DNA of 64,000 nucleotides from Paenibacillus lutimineralis (GTDB lineage Bacteria; Bacillota; Bacilli; Paenibacillales; Paenibacillaceae), in the NCBI RefSeq assembly GCF_003991425.1, contig NZ_CP034346.1:214001-278000 (forward strand). Direction: 5' to 3'. The notes beneath the pieces were generated by a model. That model saw only the letters and a program-made list of their open reading frames with translations, did no database searches and was not told the DNA's origin. Shown here piece by piece: positions 20,834 to 30,717 of the stretch. The position numbers were made by a program, and so were the translations under genes. Every line of letters starts with the position of its first letter. Positions within the stretch are counted from its first letter, which is position 1.

Positions 20834-21655
20834 TTAAAGTTCTATGCTGTCAGAGCTTCTATTTGAAAGGAAATCAAGAACTAATTGATTGAATTCATGC
20901 GGCTCCTCGATAAATGGGAGGTGGCCACAGTCCTGCATCATGATTTTGGATGATAGCTTTATGCTGTTATGCAAGTTTTCGGCTGTCTTTATGTTAAATG
21001 GATGATCTTGGTCAGAAGTGATTATAAGGGTCGGAATGTTAATCTCTCGTAATCGGCTGATGGCGTAGGGTTTAACAGTGGTAGAGAGGTTTGGAGAGAA
21101 ACGACAGAAGTTGCTAGTTTTCCTAACATTATTGAGAACTTTTTTTCGAGCTTCTTCTTTTCTTTTGGAAGGAAAGAAGTATTGCCAGAAACGATTCGTG
21201 ATGAATGATTCGATAGCTTTCTTATGTCCTTTCAGACGAACATTGAAAAAATTTTTTATTCCTTGCCACGTCATGTTCATAGGATAAGGATTGCCGTTTA
21301 TAGAGGGCGAGGCCAGAATAAGGGCCTGAACTAGATGGGGGTATGTGAGAGTAAAGTCTATAGCAACGCCTCCACCCAAGGATGAACCAATTAGAGTAAC
21401 ATTATGCAACCTTAGGGATTCAATTAGTGCTTTTAGATCATCGACATTAGCAAATGAAGAGTTTGGTGTGCTGGAAAGACCATATCCCCGTAAATCATAG
21501 CGGATTATTTTATAATGTTTGGAAAAAGTGTCAACCTGTTCGTTCCAAATTTGATGATCATTGAAGTTTCCATGAATCAGAAAAATCGGATCACCTTTTC
21601 CTGAAACTGTATAAAAAAGTCGCCCATCGTCTAAGTTTAAATAGTCCTGAATCAT
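20834..21655 (-). CDS. alpha/beta-fold hydrolase
   Basis: A 273-residue cytoplasmic alpha/beta hydrolase. Visible are the oxyanion region FLIHGNFNDHQIW (about 25-37), the nucleophile elbow LIGSSLGGG (Ser near residue 92), the acid in LIITSDQDHPF and the catalytic His in DCGHLPFIEEP. The ATG follows AAGGAGG. The substrate cannot be predicted; the pattern resembles small esterases or 3-oxoadipate enol-lactonase-like enzymes. A small DNA-binding protein gene lies just upstream on the same strand, 27 bp away. Confidence 0.9.
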   Translation of the reverse strand: MIQDYLNLDDGRLFYTVSGKGDPIFLIHGNFNDHQIWNEQVDTFSKHYKIIRYDLRGYGLSSTPNSSFANVDDLKALIESLRLHNVTLIGSSLGGGVAIDFTLTYPHLVQALILASPSINGNPYPMNMTWQGIKNFFNVRLKGHKKAIESFITNRFWQYFFPSKRKEEARKKVLNNVRKTSNFCRFSPNLSTTVKPYAISRLREINIPTLIITSDQDHPFNIKTAENLHNSIKLSSKIMMQDCGHLPFIEEPHEFNQLVLDFLSNRSSDSIEL

Positions 21656-21682
21656 AGAATTGAACCTCCTTCACCTACCAAT

Positions 21683-21913
21683 TTACAAGAGATCGGCATT
21701 ATGAAGGTTGTCTTCTATAATAGATCTCAGCACTTCGGAAATGGAATAATCACCTTTGTGGCAGTAGCGGTCGATTTCTTCCCAATATTCCTGCGGCAAG
21801 GTTAATGATATTTTTCGAGTTGTACCTATTGGCTTGCGGCCTGCCCCTTTGCGGCTACCTCCCCTGTTACCAGTCAGACAACCCGTATCTTTGTTATTTA
21901 TTAACTCCATCAT
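21683..21913 (-). CDS. ribbon-helix-helix domain protein
   Basis: A protein of about 76 residues. The middle is rich in Gly, Arg and Lys (GGSRKGAGRKPIG) and is followed by a probable ribbon-helix-helix region (RKISLTLPQEYWEEIDRYCH). The start is uncertain: TTG 21928, ATG 21925 or ATG 21913, none with a strong ribosome binding site. It may be a DNA-binding regulator of the adjacent hydrolase gene. Confidence 0.65.
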   Translation of the reverse strand: MMELINNKDTGCLTGNRGGSRKGAGRKPIGTTRKISLTLPQEYWEEIDRYCHKGDYSISEVLRSIIEDNLHNADLL

Positions 21914-22080
21914 GTCATCACCCATCAATATAGTTCCATATAATTATTTCACAGTCAATTAATGCTACCTTAATCAAACTCTTTGCCTATTAGAGAGAAA
22001 GGCAAAACATTGAAAAAATGAAACTTAAGAACCAAGAAACTCGTAATATGTTGTAATATGTAGAAAAGGGGGAGAAAGTT

Positions 22081-22692
22081 TTGAGAAAGACTAGTTTAGG
22101 AATTTTACTTTTGGCATTGTTATTACTGGTTACTGCATGTGGAGGTGCTGCCTCTACATCAACAGGAACGCAGAATGCTAATACTTCTGTAAAGGATCAA
22201 GGCCCTGCAGAGAACGCAAATAATGAGCAATCAGGTGACGTTGATACAGCAGAAGAGACTAAGGAGCCTGAAGAGCCGAAAGAGGTTGTTTACAAAGTAG
22301 GGGACAAGTTCAATTTAGGCAATTGGGAAGTTGTGCTGGACTCCTTTGAATTCAATCAAAAAGTCAGTGATACATACTTTTCTTCTAGTGCGGACGAGGG
22401 CAATAAGTTTCTAATTTTAAATTACACAGTTACCAATGAAGGAACGGAAGCAGACAACTTTACGTCAATGATTGGCGGAGTCGAAATGAAGGCGATATTT
22501 AAGGACAAATATGAGTATAAATATACGGTCACGATGATAGACCAAGACCTTAGCAAAGAAAGTGTTAAGCCACTATCTTCAAAAACCGGATTTGTTGTAA
22601 TGGAAGTTCCTGACGAAGTAGCTAAATCAGAAGATGCTTTGATTCTAAAGCTGGCAAAAGATAAGGACAATGCCACTATTAATTTAAGATAG
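22081..22692 (+). CDS. DUF4352-like lipoprotein
   Basis: A 203-residue secreted lipoprotein: N-terminal signal with lipobox LLVTACGG (Cys about 20), a Thr/Asn/Glu-rich linker (about 25-70) and an immunoglobulin-like domain (about 75-200) with VGDKFNLGNWEVVLDSFEF and FLILNYTVTNEG, typical of DUF4352. Start is TTG 22081 after AAAGGGGGAGA. DUF4352 proteins are envelope proteins of unclear function. A strong terminator follows. Confidence 0.85.
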   Translation: MRKTSLGILLLALLLLVTACGGAASTSTGTQNANTSVKDQGPAENANNEQSGDVDTAEETKEPEEPKEVVYKVGDKFNLGNWEVVLDSFEFNQKVSDTYFSSSADEGNKFLILNYTVTNEGTEADNFTSMIGGVEMKAIFKDKYEYKYTVTMIDQDLSKESVKPLSSKTGFVVMEVPDEVAKSEDALILKLAKDKDNATINLR

Positions 22693-22716
22693 CTGGAGTT
22701 GCTACTAGTATGAAAG

Positions 22717-22762
22717 AAACCGCAAGCGTAAGGGATTTCTCCCCAGGGCTTGCGGTTTTTTT
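22717..22762 (+). terminator. terminator after DUF4352-like lipoprotein gene
   Basis: AAACCGCAAGC (22717-22727) pairs perfectly with GCTTGCGGTTT (22748-22758), followed by T. Confidence 0.92.
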
Positions 22763-22898
22763 GCTATTTTATTGGATTGTCCGGGAGGCCTGCACATAAG
22801 GGAATTAGCCATAAAATCACAAAAAGATGACGGACTTTGTTCAAAACCTCAAGACGTTATCAACAAAGCCGGTGTAAAGCTCCGGTGGTATTCAGTGC

Positions 22899-25010
22899 TC
22901 AACCGCCAACGTTGTTCTCAGATTTGAACTTCTTCAGCAAATTACCAAAGATAAGATCATCGGACAGTTTGTATAATTGCTGGGCCCGATTGTACAGATT
23001 CGAACAGGCTGTCGCATCAGCTGGGGTGGAGTCGCTCATGCGGTAGCATTTGCCGCCCTCCAGAGTTCCTTTACCCCCGTCTGCGAACCAATATTCGCCG
23101 TCTGTTGCCGAACCGTCGCGGAACGGCACGAACCGCTCGCCTCCAGCAAGCAGATTTTTCCCTGTCATGTAAGGCTGTTCGACATCGATGCCAAGCAAAT
23201 GCAGCACCGTCGGCGCGACGTCGGTCATGCCGCCAACTTCGGAGCGAACTTCGGCCATTTGCCCGCCGGGCAGATGAATGATCAATGGCACGCTTTTTTT
23301 CAACTGCTCGAATTCAAGCGAATCGTAATTGCCCACCGCGAATTCCGGAAGCTCGCTATCGTTCTTCACCAAGCCGCTATCATGGTCGCCGTAGATCACC
23401 AGTACCGTATTGTCCCACAGACCTTTATCTTTCAGGTCTTTAACTAATTCACCGATCGCTTGGTCCATATAATGAATCGTGTGGATATAATCCATAAATA
23501 GAGGATCGCTGTAAGAAGGCATTGTTATTGTTTTGTGCTTCTCAGGCAAATAGAACGGATGGTGGCTGGTTAACGTGACGGCAAATCCAAAGAACGGCTT
23601 GTTTACCGATGAATCCAAAAACCCTACAGTCTGCTTCAAGAATCCGATATCGTTAAGCCCCCAGCCGATCCTCTCTTTCTTTTCGTCATATACGAAATCG
23701 CTTGCGCTGTAAAAACGGTTGTACCCGATATTCCGGTACATCACATTCCGGTTCCAGAAGCCGGCGCGGAACGCATGGAATGCAGCGGTATCGTAACCGT
23801 TCCGTTTCAGGATCGAAGGCAACGCATCGTAATCATTCTTCGGAAACCGGACATAGACTGAACCGGCAGCCAGCGGCTGCAGCGATGTTTTCACGGTAAA
23901 CTCGGCATCGGATGTCCGGCCTTGTGCGGTCTGATGATAAAAATGATCGAAATAAAGACTCTCCTTGACCAACTCGTTCAAGTTCGGCGTAATGACCTGC
24001 CCGTCTATACTTTGGTTAATGACGAAATTCTGCAGCGCTTCAACCTGCACGATAAGGACGTTCTTCCCTTCAGCTATGCCGCGGTAAGACGTCTCGGCTC
24101 TGATGGCAGCGTCGTGCTCCCGGAACCACTGCTTGTACATGTTGTAATCGTTGGCGTTTACGGAGTAACTCTGAAACAAGCCCTCGACAGAACGGTACGT
24201 ATCGAATGCGTGAAATCCGATTAGTCCGGTACGCTTGTAGATGGTTTCAGCCGATACAGCTTTTTTGAAAAAATCAGAGCCGCCGTACTTGTCCAGGATA
24301 TGGAGCGGATACCACGCGGTTACAGCGCCAAGCGCTGCAACAATAACGAACATGGAGCTCTTGGTGATTACGTTCCTGGCGGACAGCTTGGGCTTAGTGC
24401 GGCCCAAACGGCGGAAAATGATCACGCCGAGCGTCAAAGTAACTACGGCCTCGGCCAGAAAGATCAAATCCGTGCTTCGAAACAGTGCTTTGATGCTGCT
24501 GTTCACATCCCCAAGCTGACCGATCTGGGTAAAGACAACGATTGACAGCAGATCTTCGAAGTAACGGAAATACATCAGATCAGCAAGTACAATCAGCAGG
24601 ATGACCGTATTCATGATCGTGAGCGCTAGAATCCGCGCTCTCCGGCGAAGAAGCAGTGTCCAGGAGGCCAATAAAATACCGGTGCCAAGACTGATCATGC
24701 CGATATCGAGGACAAGCGGTCCTTTCGGCCCGCCGGCAAACAGAAATTTGAGCAACGCCTTGGCAAAGCCAACAACGCCTTCTCTGAAAAGAACGGAATC
24801 GGTATATTTGGCGAAAAGATACATATTTAACATGAAAAAGAACAGAAACAAAACCAAGTCGAGACTGTAGACAATAGATTTGCCTACCGTTACTACGGAT
24901 CGTCGCAAAGAAGACACCCAGTGTCCCACCTCTCTAGTGAATACTGAAAGCTCTATTCTACTTGATAGAATCGGGGGGATCAACTTAAGTTTCATGTCAA
25001 GGCGGCCCAC
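22899..25010 (-). CDS. LTA synthase family sulfatase-like protein
   Basis: A 703-residue membrane enzyme: about five N-terminal membrane segments (about 40-260), then an extracellular sulfatase-fold domain (about 330-620). Motifs include NVLIVQVEALQNFVI, the probable catalytic Thr in QGRTSDAEF, and VIYGDHDSG plus SVPLIIHLPGG near the end. LtaS-type enzymes transfer glycerol phosphate from phosphatidylglycerol to build lipoteichoic acid; this may be a paralogue with the same chemistry. The GTG start is uncertain (ATG at 24995 is an alternative). A decayed second copy lies at about 41.2-42.7 kb. Confidence 0.92.
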   Translation of the reverse strand: MGRLDMKLKLIPPILSSRIELSVFTREVGHWVSSLRRSVVTVGKSIVYSLDLVLFLFFFMLNMYLFAKYTDSVLFREGVVGFAKALLKFLFAGGPKGPLVLDIGMISLGTGILLASWTLLLRRRARILALTIMNTVILLIVLADLMYFRYFEDLLSIVVFTQIGQLGDVNSSIKALFRSTDLIFLAEAVVTLTLGVIIFRRLGRTKPKLSARNVITKSSMFVIVAALGAVTAWYPLHILDKYGGSDFFKKAVSAETIYKRTGLIGFHAFDTYRSVEGLFQSYSVNANDYNMYKQWFREHDAAIRAETSYRGIAEGKNVLIVQVEALQNFVINQSIDGQVITPNLNELVKESLYFDHFYHQTAQGRTSDAEFTVKTSLQPLAAGSVYVRFPKNDYDALPSILKRNGYDTAAFHAFRAGFWNRNVMYRNIGYNRFYSASDFVYDEKKERIGWGLNDIGFLKQTVGFLDSSVNKPFFGFAVTLTSHHPFYLPEKHKTITMPSYSDPLFMDYIHTIHYMDQAIGELVKDLKDKGLWDNTVLVIYGDHDSGLVKNDSELPEFAVGNYDSLEFEQLKKSVPLIIHLPGGQMAEVRSEVGGMTDVAPTVLHLLGIDVEQPYMTGKNLLAGGERFVPFRDGSATDGEYWFADGGKGTLEGGKCYRMSDSTPADATACSNLYNRAQQLYKLSDDLIFGNLLKKFKSENNVGG

Positions 25011-25216
25011 TTCTTTGATCAGTATCTAATTATTGCCCCTTCTCAGTTACTGCCACATAGATGTCCAATATACACACACGTACTTGCTACGAAAGTTGTA
25101 AATAGGATTAAAATACACATCTTTAGAAATGGATATAAAGGCCTATTTTTTGTCGAATAAAGTCGACCGATAAAGTCTAATAAGGGCTTTTTCATAATAA
25201 AGGAGTGGGGCTTAGA

Positions 25217-26911
25217 ATGAAGATTTCTACCTGGCTTAAAGCGATGAGTGGAGTGTTTATTTTTCTGACGGTCCTGAACGGAATTAGTGTGTATAGTCTT
25301 CAAAAGAGCGTAGCGCAGGAACGCACTACTGTAAAAAGGCAAGCAGAATTCAAGCAATTAGGAATCGATTTAGCCAACTCCTCGGACTATTTGACTAACG
25401 AAGTAAGGGCTTTCGTGCAGTTCGGAGATAAAGTCCACTATGACAACTACTGGAAGGAAGTAAATGAGACCAAAACGAGAGAGCATGTAGTGGAGAGATT
25501 AACTGCATTGGGCGCGCCTAAAGAAGAGCTGGATCTTATTTCACAGTCAAAAGAAATTTCGGATGCCCTTGTCAAGACAGAATATGATGCAATGAAAGCT
25601 GTAGAGGACAAAGATTTTACCAAAGCCAGGGAACTCATGTTTAACAGCAATTACGATACAACTAAAAAGACCATTATGAAGCCGCTTGAGCAGTTTCAAC
25701 AAAAGATGAATACTAGAGCGGAAAATGAGGCAAACGCTGCAAAGCAAAAAGCAAGCCAGATGCTTACGGTAACAGTTCTAGTGCTTATAATTACATTTGG
25801 AGCATTACTTGCAATATTTATTATTATTTTTGTAAAGTTGAAACCGCTTAAGTTAGTCAATAAAAAGATCACCGAAATTGCTCAGAGCGGGGGTGATCTT
25901 ACTGGACGACTGGATTACTCCGGCAAGGATGAAATTGGAGAAATATCGAAATCCTTAAATGCTATGTTGGAAACCCTGCAATCCATTATTATAGATGTCC
26001 GTAATGCCTCCCGTAGTGTAATGAGTTCATCGAGTAAATTGGTCGAAAATACGAAAGAAACTGCAAGTGCGACAGAGGAAATTACGAGACAGGGTGTAGG
26101 TATTGAGCAAGGGGCGACAACATCAGTACAAAGCACACTGGATGCTTCACATGCAATCAATGAAATGTCTGTAGGTGTGCAGCGTATTGCCGGATCCGCG
26201 GAGGATCTTGCTAATGTCGCAACTGAGACGGAGAAAGAGGCGGCAAGCGGCGTGAACTTTATACAGGAAGTTAGCAAGCAGATGGCTCAAATTAGCGATT
26301 CTGTAAGTTCAACAGTAGACATCGTATCCAATTTGAAAGATCGCTCATCTCATATTGAGAAAATTGTTAGTGCCATCACGGAAATATCGAATCAAACGAA
26401 TTTGCTTGCGTTAAATGCTTCCATTGAAGCGGCAAGAGCAGGCGAACATGGAAGAGGCTTTTCTGTAGTGGCCAGCGAAATTAGGAAATTGGCGGAGCAC
26501 TCCTCTGCTTCGACAGGGCAAATATTCGGATTGCTGCAAGATATTACGAAAGACTCTCAAGAAACTGAACGAGCGATGCAGGAAGTGACGAGTGAAGTAT
26601 TGAATGGGCAGAAGAAGATGGAAGAAGCAATTGAATCATTTGAAAATATTTTGAAATCCACTCAGAAAGTGGCTTGGCAAGTTCAGGAGGTTTCCGCTAT
26701 TAGCGAAGAAATGGCGGCAGGCTCAGAAGAAATTGCAGCATCTGTTACTGAAATGGCAACTATAGCTGAAGAATCGCTTACAGGAGTGAAAGCGGTGAAC
26801 GATATGACTGCAAAGCAAAGCTCCTTAGTTCAGGAGGTTGCTTCACTTACGGACTTGCTTAGCAAAGATTCGCAAAGCTTGGAAGCTCTCGTTATGAAAT
26901 TTAAAGTGTAA
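25217..26911 (+). CDS. methyl-accepting chemotaxis protein
   Basis: A 564-residue chemoreceptor from ATG 25217 (AAGGAG about 11 nt upstream). Membrane segments at about 8-28 and 185-207 bracket a helical extracellular sensor domain; a HAMP domain follows (about 208-260). The cytoplasmic coiled coil carries the invariant hairpin tip [20 protein letters not shown] and [19 protein letters not shown]. It signals to CheA/CheW. The ligand is unknown. Confidence 0.95.
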   Translation: MKISTWLKAMSGVFIFLTVLNGISVYSLQKSVAQERTTVKRQAEFKQLGIDLANSSDYLTNEVRAFVQFGDKVHYDNYWKEVNETKTREHVVERLTALGAPKEELDLISQSKEISDALVKTEYDAMKAVEDKDFTKARELMFNSNYDTTKKTIMKPLEQFQQKMNTRAENEANAAKQKASQMLTVTVLVLIITFGALLAIFIIIFVKLKPLKLVNKKITEIAQSGGDLTGRLDYSGKDEIGEISKSLNAMLETLQSIIIDVRNASRSVMSSSSKLVENTKETASATEEITRQGVGIEQGATTSVQSTLDASHAINEMSVGVQRIAGSAEDLANVATETEKEAASGVNFIQEVSKQMAQISDSVSSTVDIVSNLKDRSSHIEKIVSAITEISNQTNLLALNASIEAARAGEHGRGFSVVASEIRKLAEHSSASTGQIFGLLQDITKDSQETERAMQEVTSEVLNGQKKMEEAIESFENILKSTQKVAWQVQEVSAISEEMAAGSEEIAASVTEMATIAEESLTGVKAVNDMTAKQSSLVQEVASLTDLLSKDSQSLEALVMKFKV

Positions 26912-27003
26912 AATGAATAGAACGTCAGCCAACGATACCTAAATCACCTTCCAAAACAATCTCAATAGCGCAGCGGCGAATTGTGGCTTTGAACAGCCAC
27001 GGT

Positions 27004-27053
27004 TCGCCTCCATTCATACCATCAGAAAAGCGACCTAGTGAGGTCGCTTTTTT
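27004..27053 (+). repeat. decayed tmRNA-end remnant with terminator (att-like remnant 2)
   Basis: TCGCCTCCATTCATACCATC aligns with the last 9 nt of ssrA plus the sequence after remnant 1 (CGCCTCCATCGATACTATCA), followed by the terminator AAAAGCGACC-TAGTGA-GGTCGCTTTTTT (27026-27053). Only the distal end of the tmRNA copy survives. The hairpin is itself a strong terminator. Confidence 0.65.
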
Positions 27054-27125
27054 GCTTGTCATATTCATGTTATAAAGAGGGTATGACATAGTGTGTGAAA
27101 CCTGATGTTTAAGGAGATGCTTACG

Positions 27126-27920
27126 ATGATTCGAACCTTTGAACCTATAAATGCCTTGCATAAGATAGTGGACTATATCTGGGTCGTAGATTTCGATTTT
27201 CTCACAGATGACAACAGAGAAGATATTATTATACCGCTGGGGTACATCAATATCATTTTCAATTATGGGTCTGCTTACAGGCTGGTAGGAGAAGATCAGG
27301 AAATGGTGATCCCCGATGCAGTTATGATTGGTCAAATGAAAAGGGTGAAACATGTTCGATATGGACAACAGCTGCATCAAATCGGGATTTCATTAACTCC
27401 GTTAGGGTTTATACAATTGTTTCATGTGCCAAGCCTCGAATTGACGGAACGAATCGTACAGGCCATCGACGTAGACCCTGATCTAGATGAGCTGTACCGA
27501 ATGATGATGAGATCTAAAGATGTGGAGCAACATATTCCGGTAATCAATCATTATTTGCTGCAAAAATTGGCGTTAAATAAGAAGGACACTGGTCGCATAG
27601 AGAAAATGCTTACATATGTAGAACAAGAGTATGAAAACTTGAACATTGTGAGTATGGCAAATTTTTTTGGTATTTCAGTAAGTACGTTGGAGCGTTTCTT
27701 CAAAAAACATATCGGACTGACCCCAAAGGCCTATGGAGATATTGTGAAGTTCAGAAAACATGTTGAGGATGAAGGATTGAGGGAGGATATGCAGTATCGT
27801 TACTATGATCAGTCTCACCTAATCAAAACATCCAGGAAATTTGCAGGCAAAACAGTCAAAGAGCTAGAGAAACTGCCACATGAATTAACCCTTCGTTATG
27901 TATGGCATGGTCAGAAGTGA
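27126..27920 (+). CDS. AraC-family transcriptional regulator
   Basis: A 264-residue regulator from ATG 27126 (AAGGAG 9 nt upstream). The N-terminal domain (about 1-140) resembles the DUF6597-type sensor found in AraC regulators (PLGYINIIFNYGSAYRLV). The C-terminal double helix-turn-helix (about 170-255) includes LNIVSMANFFGISVSTLERF, with KKHIGLTPKAYGDIVKFRKH next to it. It is followed 88 bp downstream by a membrane-protein gene it may control. It lies in the short segment between two tmRNA-end remnants. Confidence 0.88.
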   Translation: MIRTFEPINALHKIVDYIWVVDFDFLTDDNREDIIIPLGYINIIFNYGSAYRLVGEDQEMVIPDAVMIGQMKRVKHVRYGQQLHQIGISLTPLGFIQLFHVPSLELTERIVQAIDVDPDLDELYRMMMRSKDVEQHIPVINHYLLQKLALNKKDTGRIEKMLTYVEQEYENLNIVSMANFFGISVSTLERFFKKHIGLTPKAYGDIVKFRKHVEDEGLREDMQYRYYDQSHLIKTSRKFAGKTVKELEKLPHELTLRYVWHGQK

Positions 27921-28008
27921 AAATGCCATAGGTGCTGATTTTTTACAATACATGTTCTTTCCTTCCTGATAATCTGAAGACACTAATAGATGAGAGGAAG
28001 AGATAACG

Positions 28009-28398
28009 ATGCAGGACATCATGATCATGGCAAGTTTAGTAGTGTTTTTAAATGTAACATTACTCACGATACTGGTGCCGGGAGGACCGATTGAGAATAG
28101 AGATTTCTCAAAATTAAAAGGAGTCGTGTTCTGGGGCTTTAATCTGTTTCTGATTTCACTGGGGATTGTTTCGTTTATCGCGTGCTATCTCTTGTTGATT
28201 TCCCATTCTAATGCCATTTTCATCACGCAAATTATCGCTGTTTTATATTTTATCGTATACACCATTGACTTAGCGGGCATGTTTCCAAAATCACCTACTA
28301 AGATGTCTAAGCCGCTTATGCTTTTCGAAATTATAAATACAACCATGGCTGTATTTCTCTTCCTCTTCGTAACAGCGATTGGTCAAGCTGGAGCATGA
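28009..28398 (+). CDS. hypothetical four-helix membrane protein
   Basis: A 129-residue integral membrane protein with four hydrophobic segments (about 4-24, 36-60, 66-88, 100-124). ATG 28009 follows GAGGAAGAG. I recognise no functional motif; it resembles small uncharacterised membrane proteins that often sit next to AraC-type regulators. Its stop lies 8 bp before the next tmRNA 3'-end copy. Confidence 0.75.
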   Translation: MQDIMIMASLVVFLNVTLLTILVPGGPIENRDFSKLKGVVFWGFNLFLISLGIVSFIACYLLLISHSNAIFITQIIAVLYFIVYTIDLAGMFPKSPTKMSKPLMLFEIINTTMAVFLFLFVTAIGQAGA

Positions 28399-28405
28399 GG
28401 GCGTT

Positions 28406-28571
28406 GACATCAAAACCGTGACTACACCCACCGCGAAGCGCCCACCTATGTGGCGTTGCCTTCGGACAGGGGTTCGACTCCCCTCGCCTCTATACATAAA
28501 ATCCACAACCGAATGAGGTTGTGGATTTTTGCATTTATAGAAAATAGAAGAACAAGCTAACCCAAACGAAA
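28406..28571 (+). repeat. long copy of tmRNA 3' end plus flank (att-like remnant 3)
   Basis: 28406-28490 repeats the last 80 or so nt of ssrA (pseudoknot end, T arm GGGGTTCGACTCCCC, acceptor strand), differing by an ACCGCGAAGCGCC loop in place of GTAGA and a T in CGCCTCTA. The repeat continues through a terminator to 28571; 28412-28571 matches 39046-39202 at roughly 85 per cent by eye. It lacks the tmRNA 5' half and so cannot function. Confidence 0.92.
28498..28530 (+). terminator. terminator after att-like remnant 3
   Basis: AAATCCACAACC and GGTTGTGGATTT form a 12-bp stem around GAATGA, followed by TT. It probably served the original ssrA gene. Confidence 0.88.
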
Positions 28572-28654
28572 GTGGAGATGAAAACCGTTACCTTCATGGG
28601 ATTAAACTACGAACTGTATATTCAAGGAATTGGTGAATATTTCTCGGAATAAAT

Positions 28655-28800
28655 CATAGCGGATTTCAGTCACGCAACGCTGAAACAGATCGATCTCATC
28701 AAACCGACTATCGATCAATTGCAACGGTCCGGCATTGACTTTAGTGAATTTTACGGCCTTGTCGTCAATCCAGAAGATTTGCAGCGATACACCATGCCAG
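28655..28800 (+). pseudogene. decayed coding fragment, family unknown
   Basis: One frame encodes about 50 codons with protein-like composition, including ATLKQIDLIKPTIDQLQRSG and IDFSEFYGLVVNPEDLQRYT. No start or ribosome binding site fits, and an in-frame stop lies just upstream. The bases are more GC-rich than the following kinase gene. I do not recognise the family. Confidence 0.35.
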
Positions 28801-28929
28801 TCTATATAGCATTTTTAATTTATTGAAGAAAACTGTACTGTTGATGTATATTTAGTCAAAATGTCATTTGTGTACCACATATAAAACAAAGGAGAAGCTA
28901 AACATCAAGTGTGAGGAGCGAATGAAATT

Positions 28930-30696
28930 ATGATAAAACTTTTTTTAGATAGAAATCCAATTAAATACAAAATTATATATTCAATTTTGCCGTTTCTAAT
29001 TATTAGTTACGCTATATTGCTTTGTAGTATTGTATTCGGTATGTATTTTCAAATGAAGTCAACTGTTTCGGAGCAATTTTATCAGCATGTGATTGATAAA
29101 GGTGATCAGCTAGATGCCTATCTGAAAGATATGGATGAAGCATCTGTTACTGTTCTGTACAATAAAAAGGTTCAAAAGGCGATTGAGAATATTGAAGGTT
29201 CAATGGATTTTTATGAATATAACCAATGGAAAAGTGTTATTCTGCAGTCGTTGGAAAATTCGACCATATTGAATAACAGAGCGAATGTTTATCGGATTAT
29301 GATACAAAATACACAAGGTGAATTGATTACAAATCATGAACTCTATCCTTTTAATAAAGACGATGTTGACACTAAGATTGAGAATGTAAAGGATGAATCA
29401 AGGGTACGCCATGGTAATGTTTATTTAAGTTATGATCGCAATGAGCACAATTCCCTGATATTATCCCGCATGGTGTATGAAAATAATTTGGATCGACAGG
29501 ATCATGAGATTGCCTTGTTTATAATGGATATCAATTTGAACAAAATTGTGGAAATGTTTAAAAGGAATAGTAATACAGATCAGATGGCTTTTCTATTGTT
29601 CTCGGATAAAGAAGAATTAGTACTGAATACATCATTGTTGACAGAAGAAGATTGTTTGATTCTGCTAAAGGAAAAAGAACTCAAGAGTCATAAGAATACG
29701 TATACGCCAGTGATATATGAGCTTAGTTATAGTGGGTACAAAATGATTGGCGTTATTAATAATACCAATGTTTACCAGCAAGTGCACACGCTCCTATATG
29801 TACAGCTGGGATGGATTGTGCTTTCTATCGTGATTATTGCAGTATCCATTGTAGTTACTTCAAATACAATTTCTAAGCAATTTGATAAATTTATCAGGAA
29901 GATTAGGGGTACCAGTCAGTTGGATGATACAGCATATATTCATTTTTCTACAAAGGATGAATTCCATACACTGGCTGAAGTATACAATCTCATGCTGGTC
30001 CGAATTAATGCTTTGAAGGATACGATTAATGCCAAAGAGATACTGGCACAGAATGCGCAACTGAAAGCGTTTCAAGCACAGATTAATCCGCATTTTCTAT
30101 ATAATACACTTGATTGTATAGGCGGATTGGTAGATTTGGGGAAACCTGAGGAGACAAAGAAGACGATATCATGCCTAGCTAGTATTATGCGTATGTCCAT
30201 TAAGGGCAATGATTTTCTGACGGTAAAAGAAGATATAGAATATATAACTCAATATATCTATATTCAGAAAATCCGTTGTCAGGATAGGGTGTTATTTTTA
30301 GTAGATGTAGATGAAAGTATTAATGATTATTTGGTTCCCAAACTAATTCTACAACCGTTGATTGAGAACTCTGTACTACATGGTGTTGGTGATATGCGAT
30401 CAGGAGGAATGGTTATGCTGACAGGCACATCTGAAGATGATTATTTGGTGTTTAAAGTGCAGGACAATGGCAAAGGATTTTCTGAAGATGTAATTCAGCG
30501 GTTCAAAGAGCAAGAAGGGGAAGGTTCATCGAGAAGCGAGGAACGAGTAAACAAAGAAGCGAAGGGATCGATGGGACTTTGGAACATACAAGAAAGAATT
30601 AGACACTTGTGCGGGAAAAAATATGGACTCGAAATTCGCAATTTATCAAAGGGTGGATCGGCTGTGACGGTGATAATCCCTAAAAAATCACTTTAA
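28930..30696 (+). CDS. sensor histidine kinase (YesM type)
   Basis: A 588-residue membrane kinase. Membrane segments at about 14-38 and 286-310 enclose an extracellular sensor; a HAMP-like region follows. The His-kinase motif is QINPHFLYNTLD with His388; the N box is LIENSVLHG near residue 480, and glycine boxes DNGKGF and GLWNIQERI complete the ATPase. This class pairs with AraC-type response regulators and senses extracellular sugars, often through a binding protein. The response regulator gene follows immediately, and the ABC sugar genes lie just beyond. Confidence 0.95.
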   Translation: MIKLFLDRNPIKYKIIYSILPFLIISYAILLCSIVFGMYFQMKSTVSEQFYQHVIDKGDQLDAYLKDMDEASVTVLYNKKVQKAIENIEGSMDFYEYNQWKSVILQSLENSTILNNRANVYRIMIQNTQGELITNHELYPFNKDDVDTKIENVKDESRVRHGNVYLSYDRNEHNSLILSRMVYENNLDRQDHEIALFIMDINLNKIVEMFKRNSNTDQMAFLLFSDKEELVLNTSLLTEEDCLILLKEKELKSHKNTYTPVIYELSYSGYKMIGVINNTNVYQQVHTLLYVQLGWIVLSIVIIAVSIVVTSNTISKQFDKFIRKIRGTSQLDDTAYIHFSTKDEFHTLAEVYNLMLVRINALKDTINAKEILAQNAQLKAFQAQINPHFLYNTLDCIGGLVDLGKPEETKKTISCLASIMRMSIKGNDFLTVKEDIEYITQYIYIQKIRCQDRVLFLVDVDESINDYLVPKLILQPLIENSVLHGVGDMRSGGMVMLTGTSEDDYLVFKVQDNGKGFSEDVIQRFKEQEGEGSSRSEERVNKEAKGSMGLWNIQERIRHLCGKKYGLEIRNLSKGGSAVTVIIPKKSL

Positions 30697-30717
30697 TTGA
30701 AAGGACGGGGATATAAA

